A stretch of 64,000 nt of DNA from an uncultured Prevotellaceae bacterium (GCA_946415365.1 CAMKSE010000013.1:1-64000); one strand, 5' to 3'. Positions 8,803 through 17,285 are shown, counted from the first letter of the stretch. A program made the numbers and translations. Notes: generated by a model from the letters alone, not told the origin.

Positions 8803-9831
8803 TCACTTTACCACAACCTTTCTTGTCCGGCCGTCTCTGGTCTTGATGATATTCAATCCCTTCTGCGGGCTGTTGATGCGACGGCCGTCGAGCGTGAAGC
8901 GGAGCATTTCAGAAGCACCGTCGCGGTCTATTGACTTGATAGCCGTTTCCTCGTCTGTCAAAGCCACGATAGACCCGAACTGATTCCAAGGTTCAGTATT
9001 CTGATATTTTGCCAAAGAGCCCTCCGGCACATGGAGCGTCTTGACTGACAGGTCTCCCTCAAAAGAAGTCTGAGAAGCCAAAGGCACATCCTCAGCCTGA
9101 CAATAGACGTCAGTCAAAGCATTGCAACCTTCAAAACACTTTTCATATAAATTCTTGACACCTTTCCCCAAAGTCACGGTTTTAAGCGCCAGGCAACTTC
9201 CAAAGGCAAATTTAGGGATATCTTCCACTTTATCAGGAATGGTGACAGAGGTGAGGGCCGCGCAGAAGTCAAAGGCACTATTTTCGATAACCGTCACGCC
9301 ATCGGGAATATGAATGGAGGTCAATCCTATGCATCCATGGAAAGTCTTTTGTGCGATGCGTGTCACATTTTCCGGAATGTCGAAAGAGGCTAACTTCTGG
9401 CAATACTCGAAAGCCCTTACCCCGATACTTGTCACGCTGCTGGGAAGCGTCAGGGAGGCGAGGCTTAAGCAATCCTGGAAAGCACATTCGCCGATGCTCG
9501 TCACACTTTCGGGAATCGTCACCGAAGTCAAATCATGGCTATATTGGAAAGTATAATCGCCAATGGATGTCACATCGTAATCGACGCCCTCATAAGTGAC
9601 AGATGCCGGGATGACAACGTCGCCCGTGTAACAACCTTCATTATTAGGAACAGACGGGTTATAGGTTACCATAGCCGTGTTGTTGTTATAAAGTTTGTAA
9701 TACAGACCGTCTATTTCCAATTCATCCGAGCCGCCGGCAGGATTCGTCGGCGACGGATCACCGTCGATTTCTGATGCACTTGCCACCACCGGCAGCAGGA
9801 GCAGTGCCATCGCTAATAGTTTTTTCTTCAT
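8803..9831 (-). CDS. BspA-type leucine-rich repeat secreted protein
   Basis: 342 residues with a signal peptide (MKKKLLAMALLLLPVVASAS). BspA/TpLRR repeats of about 23 residues run from about 85 to 255 ('LTSVTIPESVTSIGECAFQD' and similar). A spacer leads to the tail 'LRFTLDGRRI ... GLNIIKTRDGRTRKVVVK', the same T9SS-like C-terminal pattern as the two other surface proteins in the window. It is likely exported to the cell surface. The gene lies 16 bp after the GH3 gene and 39 bp before the lipocalin-repeat gene, in one operon. Confidence 0.85.
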   Translation of the reverse strand: MKKKLLAMALLLLPVVASASEIDGDPSPTNPAGGSDELEIDGLYYKLYNNNTAMVTYNPSVPNNEGCYTGDVVIPASVTYEGVDYDVTSIGDYTFQYSHDLTSVTIPESVTSIGECAFQDCLSLASLTLPSSVTSIGVRAFEYCQKLASFDIPENVTRIAQKTFHGCIGLTSIHIPDGVTVIENSAFDFCAALTSVTIPDKVEDIPKFAFGSCLALKTVTLGKGVKNLYEKCFEGCNALTDVYCQAEDVPLASQTSFEGDLSVKTLHVPEGSLAKYQNTEPWNQFGSIVALTDEETAIKSIDRDGASEMLRFTLDGRRINSPQKGLNIIKTRDGRTRKVVVK

Positions 9832-9847
9832 AATCGGTTAGTTCAAT

Positions 9848-11008
9848 TTATTTCATTTTTAGTTTCAGTATCCGGCGGACGCTCTGGTTGATGCGCTCCT
9901 CGCTGATAGTGCCGTTGTTGACAGCATCAATCACGGCATCGAAGGCATCAACCAAATTCTTCGGCCCAAGCACAATATCGACGCCAGCCTGGATGCTGCC
10001 CACGGCTGCCTCAGCACTCGTGTACTGCTGGGTGATGGCTCCCATCTCCATACCGTCGGTGATGATGATGTTCTGATAGCCAAGTTCACCACGCAGTTTG
10101 TCTTGCAGGATAATGGGAGACATGGTAGAGGGCACATCGGAGCCCGTCACATTGGGCGCGCCGATATGAGCCGTCATGATCAACTGGCAACCCCACTGGA
10201 TACCAGCCTTGAAGGTCACCATCTCACAATCCATCATCTCAGCCCACGTCTTCTGAGTCGATGCGTAGCCGAAATGTGTATCAGCTTTCGTGTCACCATG
10301 ACCGGGGAAGTGCTTGATACACCCCGTCACTCCAGCATCCTTCAGACCTTGCAGGTAGTTCGTCACCATGGGGGCTGCCACTGCAGGATCGTCGCTGAAA
10401 GCCCGAGGACCGATGATGACGTTCTCAGGATTGGTGTTCACGTCGGCCACAGGCGCAAAGTCGATGTCGAAGCCATAGCGGTGCAGGTAAGTGCCGATGG
10501 TATTGCCGCACTCATAGGCGTTACTAGGATCGCCCGTAGCACCGATGGCACTCATCGACTCATACTTCTTGACGTTGAAGTTCGGATTGTTGGCGATACG
10601 GGCCACACGACCGCCTTCCTCGTCGATACAGAGCAGCGGTTGGCCGTTAAGCAATCGTATCTGGGCCATCAGTTTCGAGAGCTGTGCCTCGTTATCGATA
10701 TTCCACGCATAAAGGATGAGTCCGCCTACGGGATAGCGTTCGTTCACATCGCGCATGGTTTGGTTCACCTCAAGGATGGGATTCTCCTGAAGGTCAGCAT
10801 AAGTATTCCAGTGAATGGTGGTATCGAGCGTTTCCATGCGGACATAGAACATCTGCCCTACCTTCTCGCGTAGAGTCATCTGTGAAAGTTGCTCTTCCAC
10901 CGCATCCCTCGGCAAGCTTGGCTCATCGTAGTTTGAGCAGGAGGTCACCATAAGGCCGCAGGTCAGGATGGCGGCGAGCAACCATAATTTCCGTATATGT
11001 AGTAACAT
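9848..11008 (-). CDS. GH3 beta-N-acetylhexosaminidase lipoprotein (NagZ-like)
   Basis: 386 residues, the usual length for single-domain GH3 hexosaminidases. The lipobox 'MVTSC' near residue 24 indicates a lipoprotein, unlike the cytoplasmic NagZ of enterobacteria. Family signs are 'CIDEEGGRVAR', the catalytic loop 'KHFPGHGDTKADTH' around residue 230 (the His acts as acid/base) and 'IITDGMEMGAI' around 315 with the aspartate nucleophile. It probably removes terminal GlcNAc from muropeptides or host/dietary glycans in the periplasm or at the surface. It is the first gene of an operon with two surface proteins. Confidence 0.9.
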   Translation of the reverse strand: MLLHIRKLWLLAAILTCGLMVTSCSNYDEPSLPRDAVEEQLSQMTLREKVGQMFYVRMETLDTTIHWNTYADLQENPILEVNQTMRDVNERYPVGGLILYAWNIDNEAQLSKLMAQIRLLNGQPLLCIDEEGGRVARIANNPNFNVKKYESMSAIGATGDPSNAYECGNTIGTYLHRYGFDIDFAPVADVNTNPENVIIGPRAFSDDPAVAAPMVTNYLQGLKDAGVTGCIKHFPGHGDTKADTHFGYASTQKTWAEMMDCEMVTFKAGIQWGCQLIMTAHIGAPNVTGSDVPSTMSPIILQDKLRGELGYQNIIITDGMEMGAITQQYTSAEAAVGSIQAGVDIVLGPKNLVDAFDAVIDAVNNGTISEERINQSVRRILKLKMK

Positions 11009-11188
11009 TGTTTTAATATATTTGCCGCAAAGTTAATCTTTTTTTATGTAAAAACCTACTTTTCTCCCCAAAAAGTTATTATTTTAACAGATATTTTATT
11101 CATTCTTCCGGTCGGCTGACGCTGAAATTTGGCTGCGGTTCAGTAATAAAACAATTAACATTATTTATTACATTCTCCTTGCTCGAAA
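11009..11188. other. Divergent promoter region between GH3 operon and small-protein cassette
   Basis: AT-rich intergenic DNA carrying a leftward promoter (11028-11035) at one end and leading to the rightward promoter at 11189. I see no gene in it. Confidence 0.6.
11028..11035 (-). promoter_or_regulatory. -7 box of the GH3 operon
   Basis: The minus strand reads TAACTTTG, a match to TAnnTTTG, 20 bp before the GH3 start codon. I see no convincing -33 box. Confidence 0.45.
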
Positions 11189-11220
11189 TTTGTGTAATTC
11201 AATTATTTTTCGTAACTTTG
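11189..11220 (+). promoter_or_regulatory. Promoter of the small protein / M15 cassette
   Basis: TTTG (11189-11192), 20 bp, TAACTTTG (11213-11220). The whole 36-bp block closely resembles the HU gene promoter at 12233-12263, including the spacer word TAATTCA and the run of T before the -7 box. Confidence 0.7.
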
Positions 11221-11372
11221 CAATATGAAATTGCGAGTGAAGGCTGCGGCTCAGCAAAGCCCGAGAAATCTCGGCTCTGCGTTCACCTTGCACTTCACTT
11301 GTAGGCAAATAGAGAAGCAGTTCAGACTGCATAATTCACTTAATTTTCAAACCATTTAAAACATGTAAAATT
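11221..11372 (+). promoter_or_regulatory. Structured 5' leader of the small-protein cassette
   Basis: The 150-nt leader can fold: AGTGAAG (11236-11242) pairs with CTTCACT (11293-11299), enclosing the hairpin CCGAGAAATCTCGG (11261-11274). A second hairpin GCAGT-tcag-ACTGC lies at 11317-11330. It could be a regulatory leader or a small RNA; no known riboswitch is recognised. Confidence 0.4.
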
Positions 11373-11468
11373 ATGAACAAAACAATTAAGATGATTCTCC
11401 ATGTAATCAATCTCATCATCGATTTCTTCCTCGGCCATGGAAAAGACGAAAAAGAAGAACAGCAATGA
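11373..11468 (+). CDS. 31-residue small protein ('smalltalk'-like)
   Basis: A short frame beginning 'MNKTIKMILHVINLIIDFF' with an acidic/basic tail ending 'KEEQQ'. It has an amphipathic or membrane-seeking N-terminal helix. Length, position and the start 'MNKTIKMILHVI' recall the tiny proteins called 'smalltalk' in Bacteroidales annotation, which also lie beside HU and cell-wall hydrolase genes. Its last 32 bases overlap the next gene in another phase. It follows a good promoter and a structured leader. The family name is from memory; that the frame is translated is an inference. Confidence 0.6.
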   Translation: MNKTIKMILHVINLIIDFFLGHGKDEKEEQQ

Positions 11469-11697
11469 GACCTCCGGAGCCCTGGAGAACAACAAGGGCT
11501 TCAAAATCTCTCAGTACGCCTGTGCGGTGCTGCTCATTGCGAGCAGTATCGCGCTGGTGGCGTATCAGGTGGTGGAGATCGACGACGTGGCCTCGGGGCT
11601 GCTCTACTACGTGGCGCAGTCGTTCCTGTTGGCAGGCTCGATCTTCGGACTGGACCAGTATCTCAAATTCATCAAGAAGAATTTCCGTGAGAAATAG
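11437..11697 (+). CDS. Two-TM small membrane protein, holin-like
   Basis: 86 residues: a charged lysine-rich N-terminus, then two hydrophobic helices (about 24-46 and 51-72), and a short basic C-terminus ('KFIKKNFREK'). Size and topology resemble class II holins, and a predicted cell-wall peptidase follows 50 bp downstream. It could equally be an unrelated inner-membrane protein. The start ATG lies inside the preceding small gene, which suggests translational coupling. Confidence 0.6.
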   Translation: MEKTKKKNSNETSGALENNKGFKISQYACAVLLIASSIALVAYQVVEIDDVASGLLYYVAQSFLLAGSIFGLDQYLKFIKKNFREK

Positions 11698-11699
11698 TT

Positions 11700-11771
11700 T
11701 TAACACGAATGACCACGAGAAAGAGTTTTAACACGAATTATCACGAATGAACATGAATGAATCACGAATTA
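11700..11771. repeat. CACGAAT low-complexity repeat
   Basis: Degenerate copies of AACACGAAT / CACGAATGAAC fill the gap before the M15 gene and extend into its first codons, encoding 'MNMNESRIN'. The same family occurs at 38214-38241. Confidence 0.65.
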
Positions 11772-12178
11772 ATTATAATGATGTTCGGCTGTCACCTCAC
11801 TTTAAATTACGCGAGTTCCTCCATCTGGACAAGCACCCGGAGAACTTCCCGACGATGCAGGTCGTGGCGAACCTGACGTTTGGCTGCTTGATGGTGTTGG
11901 AACCTGCAAGGCTGATCACCGGTCCGATTATTGTTACCTCTGGGTTCCGCTGCGAGGCCGTGAACCGCAAGGTGGGTGGCGTCCGCAACTCACAGCACCT
12001 GACGGGGCAGGCCGCCGACATCCATCTGGCGGATCCCTCACGGTTCCGGCAGTTGGTGGAGTTCCTCAAGACGTGCAAGTACACCGACCAGCTGCTCACG
12101 GGCAGCACCTGGCTCCACGTCTCCTGGACGCCCTTCGGCACGCCAAGGCACTGCATCCGCATCGGGTATTATAAGTGA
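11747..12178 (+). CDS. M15-type D-Ala-D-Ala peptidase / endolysin-like
   Basis: 143 residues with the peptidase M15A/VanY-like zinc fold. 'ITSGFRCEAVN'-type sequence is present as 'VTSGFRCEAVNRKVGG'. The zinc motif is 'SQHLTGQAADIH' (His and Asp ligands), and the last ligand is in 'WLHVSW'. There is no signal peptide, as in phage endolysins, which would then need the two-TM protein or lysis to reach the wall. The first codons come from a CACGAAT repeat, so translation could also start at the second ATG, 6 bp on. It is part of the cassette promoted at 11189. Confidence 0.8.
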   Translation: MNMNESRINYNDVRLSPHFKLREFLHLDKHPENFPTMQVVANLTFGCLMVLEPARLITGPIIVTSGFRCEAVNRKVGGVRNSQHLTGQAADIHLADPSRFRQLVEFLKTCKYTDQLLTGSTWLHVSWTPFGTPRHCIRIGYYK

Positions 12179-12232
12179 CTTTTCAATTAACAATTATTGT
12201 GTATTTTATTTGATAAATTCTTGAAGAAAGAC

Positions 12233-12263
12233 TTGTATAATTCAGATATTTTTTGTAACTTTG
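12233..12263 (+). promoter_or_regulatory. Promoter of the HU-like gene
   Basis: TTG (12233-12235), 20 bp, TAACTTTG (12256-12263). It closely matches the promoter at 11189-11220. A short hairpin TTGTAT-ttaag-ATACAA (12266-12282) would form the very 5' end of the transcript. Confidence 0.65.
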
Positions 12264-12379
12264 CATTGTATTTAAGATACAATATAATTAATGGTAGCGG
12301 CCATAAAATCATAGCGGGATGGGGTCACCCGATGTAGTTGGCTCCTTAATATTCTAATACCACAAAAAACTTTACAGGT

Positions 12380-13183
12380 ATGATAGAATTGTATTTGAGT
12401 AAGGTGACCGAAACTTCGGAAACCGAACAGGCGGGTAAGTATTACGCCCGCGTGAGTTACAAACAGACGATGACCGTGCAGGACATGGCCCATCACATGT
12501 CAGAACACAACACGATGTTCTCGGAGGGCTCCATTACGGGTATCCTGATCGACTTCGTGAAGTGCGTCCGCGAGATGGTGCTCATGGGCAACACCGTGAA
12601 GATCGACAACCTCGCCATCTTCAAGGCTACCGTCGAGGCCAACGGCTTAGAGACGCTCTATGACCCTGAGCAGGACAAGGTTGCCTCTGCCAGCATCGGC
12701 ACGCTGCCTGAGGGTGCCAAGACCGGTGCTGCCGTCAAGGTGATCAAGTTGCTGGCACAGAGCACGGGCGACTTCACCCGCGAGGAGCTGAAGAAGGACG
12801 TGAAGCTCTCGTGGAGCGACAAGACCAAGGCCGAGATCGCGGCTGCGAAGGGCGGAGACAGTGGTCAGAGTACTCAGAATACTCAGAGTAATCAGAGTAC
12901 TCAGAACGGCGGCGAAAGCCAGACTGTGAGTGCTCCACAGATCAGCGGCACAACCCCGTTTGCCGAGACGACCTCGGTGAGCATCCAGGCTGAGCAGGGT
13001 GCGGAGATCCGCTACACCACCGACGGCTCGACGCCTACGGCTGAGAGCTCGCTCTACAGCGCTCCCATCACCCTGAGCGACACGGCAACTGTGAAGGCCA
13101 TCGCCATCAAGAACGGTCAGAGCAGCGAGATGGCCAGCAAGACGTTCACCAAGAGTGATGATGACACTGGCGAGAACGACTAG
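12380..13183 (+). CDS. HU-like DNA-binding protein with chitobiase-type tail
   Basis: 267 residues. The first about 125 form an HU-like domain of the Bacteroidetes kind ('YYARVSYKQTMTVQDMAHHM', 'GNTVKIDNLAIFKATVE'). A low-complexity Q/S/T/N linker at about 165-185 ('STQNTQSNQSTQN') leads to a chitobiase/hexosaminidase C-terminal-like beta domain at about 190-260 ('IRYTTDGSTPTAESSLYSAP'). The HU part probably binds or bends DNA. The tail is a beta-sandwich usually seen on secreted enzymes, odd on a DNA-binding protein but recurrent in this order. No signal peptide is visible. It shares promoter type with the M15 cassette just upstream. Confidence 0.8.
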   Translation: MIELYLSKVTETSETEQAGKYYARVSYKQTMTVQDMAHHMSEHNTMFSEGSITGILIDFVKCVREMVLMGNTVKIDNLAIFKATVEANGLETLYDPEQDKVASASIGTLPEGAKTGAAVKVIKLLAQSTGDFTREELKKDVKLSWSDKTKAEIAAAKGGDSGQSTQNTQSNQSTQNGGESQTVSAPQISGTTPFAETTSVSIQAEQGAEIRYTTDGSTPTAESSLYSAPITLSDTATVKAIAIKNGQSSEMASKTFTKSDDDTGEND

Positions 13184-13188
13184 TCAAT

Positions 13189-13326
13189 TAAACTTCGTTT
13201 GACTTTTCTCACGCTCGGCCATTGATGCGAGCATCATGGCACTTGCTTAATCGAAAAGTTGAAGATTGAAAATTGAAGATTGAAAATTAATCAATTGAAA
13301 ATTGAAAATTAAACTTCGTTTGACTT
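13189..13326. repeat. AATTAAACTTCGTTTGACTT direct repeat and TTGAAAATTGA run
   Basis: A perfect 20-bp direct repeat (13189-13208 and 13307-13326) brackets a CTCACGCTCG-containing stretch and a run of degenerate TTGAAAATTGA units (about 13258-13312). The TTGAAAATTGA family recurs at 13489-13519, 63301-63336 and 63415-63444. Confidence 0.75.
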
Positions 13327-13331
13327 AATTG

Positions 13332-13374
13332 AAAAGGGGGAGAGCACTTGGGTGTGAGTGCGCTCCCCTTTTTT
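13332..13374. terminator. Bidirectional rho-independent terminator
   Basis: A long stem, AAAAGGGGGAGAGCACT against AGTGCGCTCCCCTTTT with one bulge and an 8-nt loop, has T runs on both strands. It serves both the HU gene and the convergent beta-helix protein gene. Confidence 0.85.
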
Positions 13375-13391
13375 GTGGCTTTGTTTTATTC

Positions 13392-16300
13392 TCACTTTAT
13401 CACGACCACCGCACCATTATGGATGTAGAGGCCCCTACGAGTCGGCTTGATTTCGAGTTTACGACCGTCGAGACCGTACCAGTTATCATTTTCAATTTTC
13501 AATTTTCCATTTTCAATTGAAACGATGCCGGTGGTGTCATCGCCGAAGTTGAGGGCGAAGGCACGGACGCCAGAAGAGGATTCACCGGCGGTAATGCCGT
13601 TGAGCTGGAAGTAGGCACGGCAGGCACCAATGGTGGTCGGATTAGAGCCGCTGGGATAGTAGAGCGTGTTGCCGTCGCCGAGGAAGAGGACGCTCTTGTC
13701 CTCGTCGGTGTAGGTCTTCTGGTCATAGGTGCCCACGAAGCTTACCTTCTCGTCCTGACTGGTCGTCTTTTGGTCGGCGGGAGTATCGGTGGTGATAGTG
13801 ACGCCTTTAAAGACGGGGTTCACGATTGGGTCGCCAGTTGTCTCCCACTTGACGATGTAGGCGACCCCAGCATCGATCTCTCCGGCTTCCACGAAGTCGA
13901 GGGTGAGCGTGCCAGTCGAGGAGTCGAAGCCAGTGTTGCTGTTCACGTTGGCGAGGCTCATGAGTTTGGCACCGGCAAGGGGCGTGTCGTCGATGTCCAT
14001 GTCTTCGATGCTGAACGGCAGACAGAGGGTATTCCATTTACCGTCCTTGTAGAGCGTGCGGCCTACGAGGGCGACGTTGCGACTCTCATTGGCATTATCG
14101 CTAATTATTTTGGCGTTGTCTGTGCCTTGGTCGTAGAGGGCAATGGCGCCTACGGCTCCATTGTTCTCTGTTACATCAGCGAAATTACAGCCGATGCCGG
14201 TGGTGGCGGTGGTACTGCTGTAGGTCTTGTTAAGCGTGCAGTCGCTGTAGAAGTTGTTAGTCAGCGTGCCCTCACTTCTGTATCCTGCGATGGCTCCACC
14301 ATAGCTACTGTTGTATGTATAACTCACAGTAACATTGACAGCCAAATTGTTAGTCAAAGTATTGCCAGAACAGTATCCCACTATGCCTCCGACGTTGTTG
14401 GTGCCGGTGAAGCTGCTGGTGCCGGTGATAGCAATACCGCTGATGGTTGCCTTATTGGCATAGCCGGCAAGGGCAGCAGCGTTGTTGCCGCCCGTCACGT
14501 TGGCGTTCTCGAAGGTGATGTCGCTGACGGTGGCATTACCGAGACAGCCGAAGAGACCGGCGTTGTCGTTGCCATTGGTGTTCACGGTCATGTTCTTGAT
14601 CGCATGGTTGTCTCCGTAGAGCATGCCGGTGAAAGGTGAATTATTATCCTGACAGAGGGGTGTCCAGTCTTCACCCGCGAGGTCGATGTCCGCAGCGAGG
14701 ATGTAGATGCCGGAGGTATTGCTGGCGATGGCAGCGAGCTGTTCGCGGGTGCGGATGGGCTTAGCAAAGGTGGCAGCGATGGCAGATACGTTCTTCACCG
14801 TGTAGATTGTGGTTCGTGCTGTTGGGTCAGCGAAGCCATCGCCCAGCCAGCCAATGAAGAGTATGTCTTCGTCTTCAGGAATAACTTCGACTGTGAGAAC
14901 AGATCCAGCCGGATAAGCCTCCCTAGGTTCTTCACCGTTGATGAGGATATGACCTTTACCGCCGATGACTGACGCGGAGAGCCAGAAGTCGCTGTTCGCA
15001 TCCGTCGAGGCAGCAAGATAGGGGCTGGAGGCGTTGCCCCTCGGTGCCTTCCACGTATCGGCGAAGTCGTAGTTGGGCATCGTGGCCGCCGTCGCGGCCG
15101 CAAACTCCGCCGCAGAAAGCCCCTCCACGCCATCCGCATCACTATTGTGGCAGTCGCCAATGGGCGATTCTTGCGGACGGTAGCAGTCCTCGAAGTAGTA
15201 GGTGGACATGCTATAAGGCGTGACGCCACAGAAAGAGCCAGCGCTCTCCCCCGCATCACTGCCGGCAGGGACAACGCCGAGCGCGAAGCAGCACATGATG
15301 GGCAAGTCAAAGACGTTATAACCGATAGTCGCCCGCCTGACGAAGCCGCCCTGTGTGCCGTTGATATTAGATTCGGCACATGCGCTACGTGCTGTATAGA
15401 CCGAGTAGCAGTCCTTGACAGCCGTATCATAGGAAATCGTCCCGGCAAAGCCCGCCACGTATTTTGTCGAAGCGAGCGGCAGAACGGCACCGACGCAACG
15501 ACTCACGGTGGCACCAGACCCTATTTCATAGGCAAAACCATAGAGTTCATCACTTCCTCCAGCTTGTGCACCGTAGGCCGCACAATCTTCAACGGTGGTC
15601 TTATTTCTGAGCGTGTGCGTAAAGCCGTTGTAGGACGAGCCATTACAAAGGTTGTAGTAGGTGCAGGACGCGCGGCAGCCCTTGAACTTGTTGATATTGG
15701 TGCTGCTGTTGTCAGGGTTCGTGGTTCCGACAAATCCTGTCGTCACCGTCGCACCAACGACGGCGCAATTGGTAAAGGTGCTGGTCTGCCCATTCTCGTA
15801 GTCGCTACTAGGCTTCTTTCCGGCAATGAGGACAAAGCCCGCCTCAGGTTTACCACCATGTACCGTACAGTCTGTAAATGTTCCGTTCCAGACACTCACG
15901 CAGAAGCCGCCAGTATTTGCATTGCTGCCATCACCAAATACGGAAACGTTATTCACTGAGCAACGGAGGAAGGTGTTGGCACCAATCGCGACTTCAGACT
16001 TCGGATGCTGCACGTTGTAGAAGCCGCCATAGATGTCGTTTCCCTGCGACGATGTGGTGCAATCTACAAACGTCGCGCCGTTGGAGGCGACGCACGCCGC
16101 GAAACCGCCGTTACCGATGATGTTTGTATGAGGAGCAGTAGTTTTGATTGTGACTTCGGTTGTGCAGTTCTTGAAGGTCTCCTCGCCTGCCGTCCAGCCG
16201 ACGAAACCACCGGCATAGCCGTGAGCAGCTGTTAGCGTACCGATGGCCGAGCAGTTAATGAACTTTGAGGCACCGAGCGTGACACCAGCCGCACCGCCTT

Positions 16301-17249
16301 CACCGATGAAATTTTTAGAGTAAGTGCGTCCCAGGCCATTATTATAGTCGGAGGTGATGTCCCAGTTGATGTTCACCGTAGCCGTGCAGCGGGTGAAGAC
16401 CGAACCGTCGGAATAGCCCACGAGACCGCCACAGCCGCCGTTGGACAGAGTGCTGGTGCTGGTACCGGGGCCTTCGCCCATCGAGCCGTTGAACGAGCAG
16501 TTCGTGAACGTGCAGTTCACAGCCACGCCGATGAGACCGCCCATAGTCCATTTACCGCTGATAGTGCCTGTGAATGAGCAGTCAGACGCTTCAACGCCCG
16601 TGCCTTTTGCCACGAGACCTCCCACCGTATACTCGCCAGTCGAGGTGATGTTCGCATTCGCCGAACAATTTTTCAGGGTGACGGAGGACCTTCCTCCGGA
16701 ACTTGCAAAACCGACAAGTGCTGCCGAATGATAAACGTTCGTGACACTGCCGTTGAAATGGCAGTTGTCGAGCGTGAGTCCAAGCGGGGTTTCCACAGCT
16801 AAAACGAACGCCGCCGCATAGGCACCGCAGTATGCATCCCCCGGCAGTGATCCCTCCAGCGTGAGGTCCTTGATAGTGGCACCGGTTTCCGTGAAATCGA
16901 ACATTGCCGTGCCGTAGCCTTCGTTACCTCTGCCTGTCGGCCTGTGGACGAAGTTATATATCTTGTGTTTCTGGCCGTCGAAAGTGCCACGAAACGTGGA
17001 GGGATACTCTGGATTGCCGGTATTGAACCGCCCGCGTTCACAATCGATGTCGGCCGTAAGTCGGATAACGTCGCCCGCAAAATCTTCAACGTGCACGGCC
17101 TCCATGAACTCGCGCAGTTCTTGAAGCGTAGAAATCTCGTACTCCGCCGCCCGCGCCGTCTGGGCGGTGAGCGTCAACAGTAATGTTGCGAGCAGCATCT
17201 TCGCTGCCCGCCTCGAAAAATCAATGAAAGTGTTCGTCTTATTGTTCAT
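13392..17249 (-). CDS. Large beta-helix (GLUG-type) surface protein
   Basis: 1285 residues. The signal peptide ends 'TAQTARAAE'. About 40-720 is a series of glycine-rich beta-helix repeats ('GGLVGYSDGSVFTRCTA', 'GGFVGWTAGEETFKNC'), followed by a small beta domain near 760-840. A second repeat set of GLUG type lies at about 890-1010 ('AGLFGCLGNATVSDITFENA', 'VGGIVGYCSGN'). Residues about 1060-1285 form the same C-terminal module as the LRR protein at the window start ('WNTLCLPF', 'FLGDGNTLYYP', 'CRAYFQL') and the T9SS-like tail 'WYGLDGRKL ... RGLYIHN'. It is probably a surface adhesin. A TTGAAAATTGA repeat encodes the linker 'SIENGKLKIEN' before the tail. Confidence 0.85.
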   Translation of the reverse strand: MNNKTNTFIDFSRRAAKMLLATLLLTLTAQTARAAEYEISTLQELREFMEAVHVEDFAGDVIRLTADIDCERGRFNTGNPEYPSTFRGTFDGQKHKIYNFVHRPTGRGNEGYGTAMFDFTETGATIKDLTLEGSLPGDAYCGAYAAAFVLAVETPLGLTLDNCHFNGSVTNVYHSAALVGFASSGGRSSVTLKNCSANANITSTGEYTVGGLVAKGTGVEASDCSFTGTISGKWTMGGLIGVAVNCTFTNCSFNGSMGEGPGTSTSTLSNGGCGGLVGYSDGSVFTRCTATVNINWDITSDYNNGLGRTYSKNFIGEGGAAGVTLGASKFINCSAIGTLTAAHGYAGGFVGWTAGEETFKNCTTEVTIKTTAPHTNIIGNGGFAACVASNGATFVDCTTSSQGNDIYGGFYNVQHPKSEVAIGANTFLRCSVNNVSVFGDGSNANTGGFCVSVWNGTFTDCTVHGGKPEAGFVLIAGKKPSSDYENGQTSTFTNCAVVGATVTTGFVGTTNPDNSSTNINKFKGCRASCTYYNLCNGSSYNGFTHTLRNKTTVEDCAAYGAQAGGSDELYGFAYEIGSGATVSRCVGAVLPLASTKYVAGFAGTISYDTAVKDCYSVYTARSACAESNINGTQGGFVRRATIGYNVFDLPIMCCFALGVVPAGSDAGESAGSFCGVTPYSMSTYYFEDCYRPQESPIGDCHNSDADGVEGLSAAEFAAATAATMPNYDFADTWKAPRGNASSPYLAASTDANSDFWLSASVIGGKGHILINGEEPREAYPAGSVLTVEVIPEDEDILFIGWLGDGFADPTARTTIYTVKNVSAIAATFAKPIRTREQLAAIASNTSGIYILAADIDLAGEDWTPLCQDNNSPFTGMLYGDNHAIKNMTVNTNGNDNAGLFGCLGNATVSDITFENANVTGGNNAAALAGYANKATISGIAITGTSSFTGTNNVGGIVGYCSGNTLTNNLAVNVTVSYTYNSSYGGAIAGYRSEGTLTNNFYSDCTLNKTYSSTTATTGIGCNFADVTENNGAVGAIALYDQGTDNAKIISDNANESRNVALVGRTLYKDGKWNTLCLPFSIEDMDIDDTPLAGAKLMSLANVNSNTGFDSSTGTLTLDFVEAGEIDAGVAYIVKWETTGDPIVNPVFKGVTITTDTPADQKTTSQDEKVSFVGTYDQKTYTDEDKSVLFLGDGNTLYYPSGSNPTTIGACRAYFQLNGITAGESSSGVRAFALNFGDDTTGIVSIENGKLKIENDNWYGLDGRKLEIKPTRRGLYIHNGAVVVIK
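13489..13519. repeat. TTTTCAATTTTC repeat inside coding sequence
   Basis: In-frame copy of the TTGAAAATTGA family. On the coding strand it gives 'SIENGKLKIEND', linking the beta-helix protein body to its sorting tail. Confidence 0.75.
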
Positions 17250-17277
17250 ATCGCTCTGTTATTTATGTTCGACGGTG

Positions 17278-17285
17278 CAAATATA
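17278..17285 (-). promoter_or_regulatory. -7 box of the beta-helix protein gene
   Basis: The minus strand reads TATATTTG, 29 bp before the start codon. The rest of the 238-bp gap up to the kdgK start holds a G/C-rich stretch of unknown role and the divergent kdgK promoter. Confidence 0.5.
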
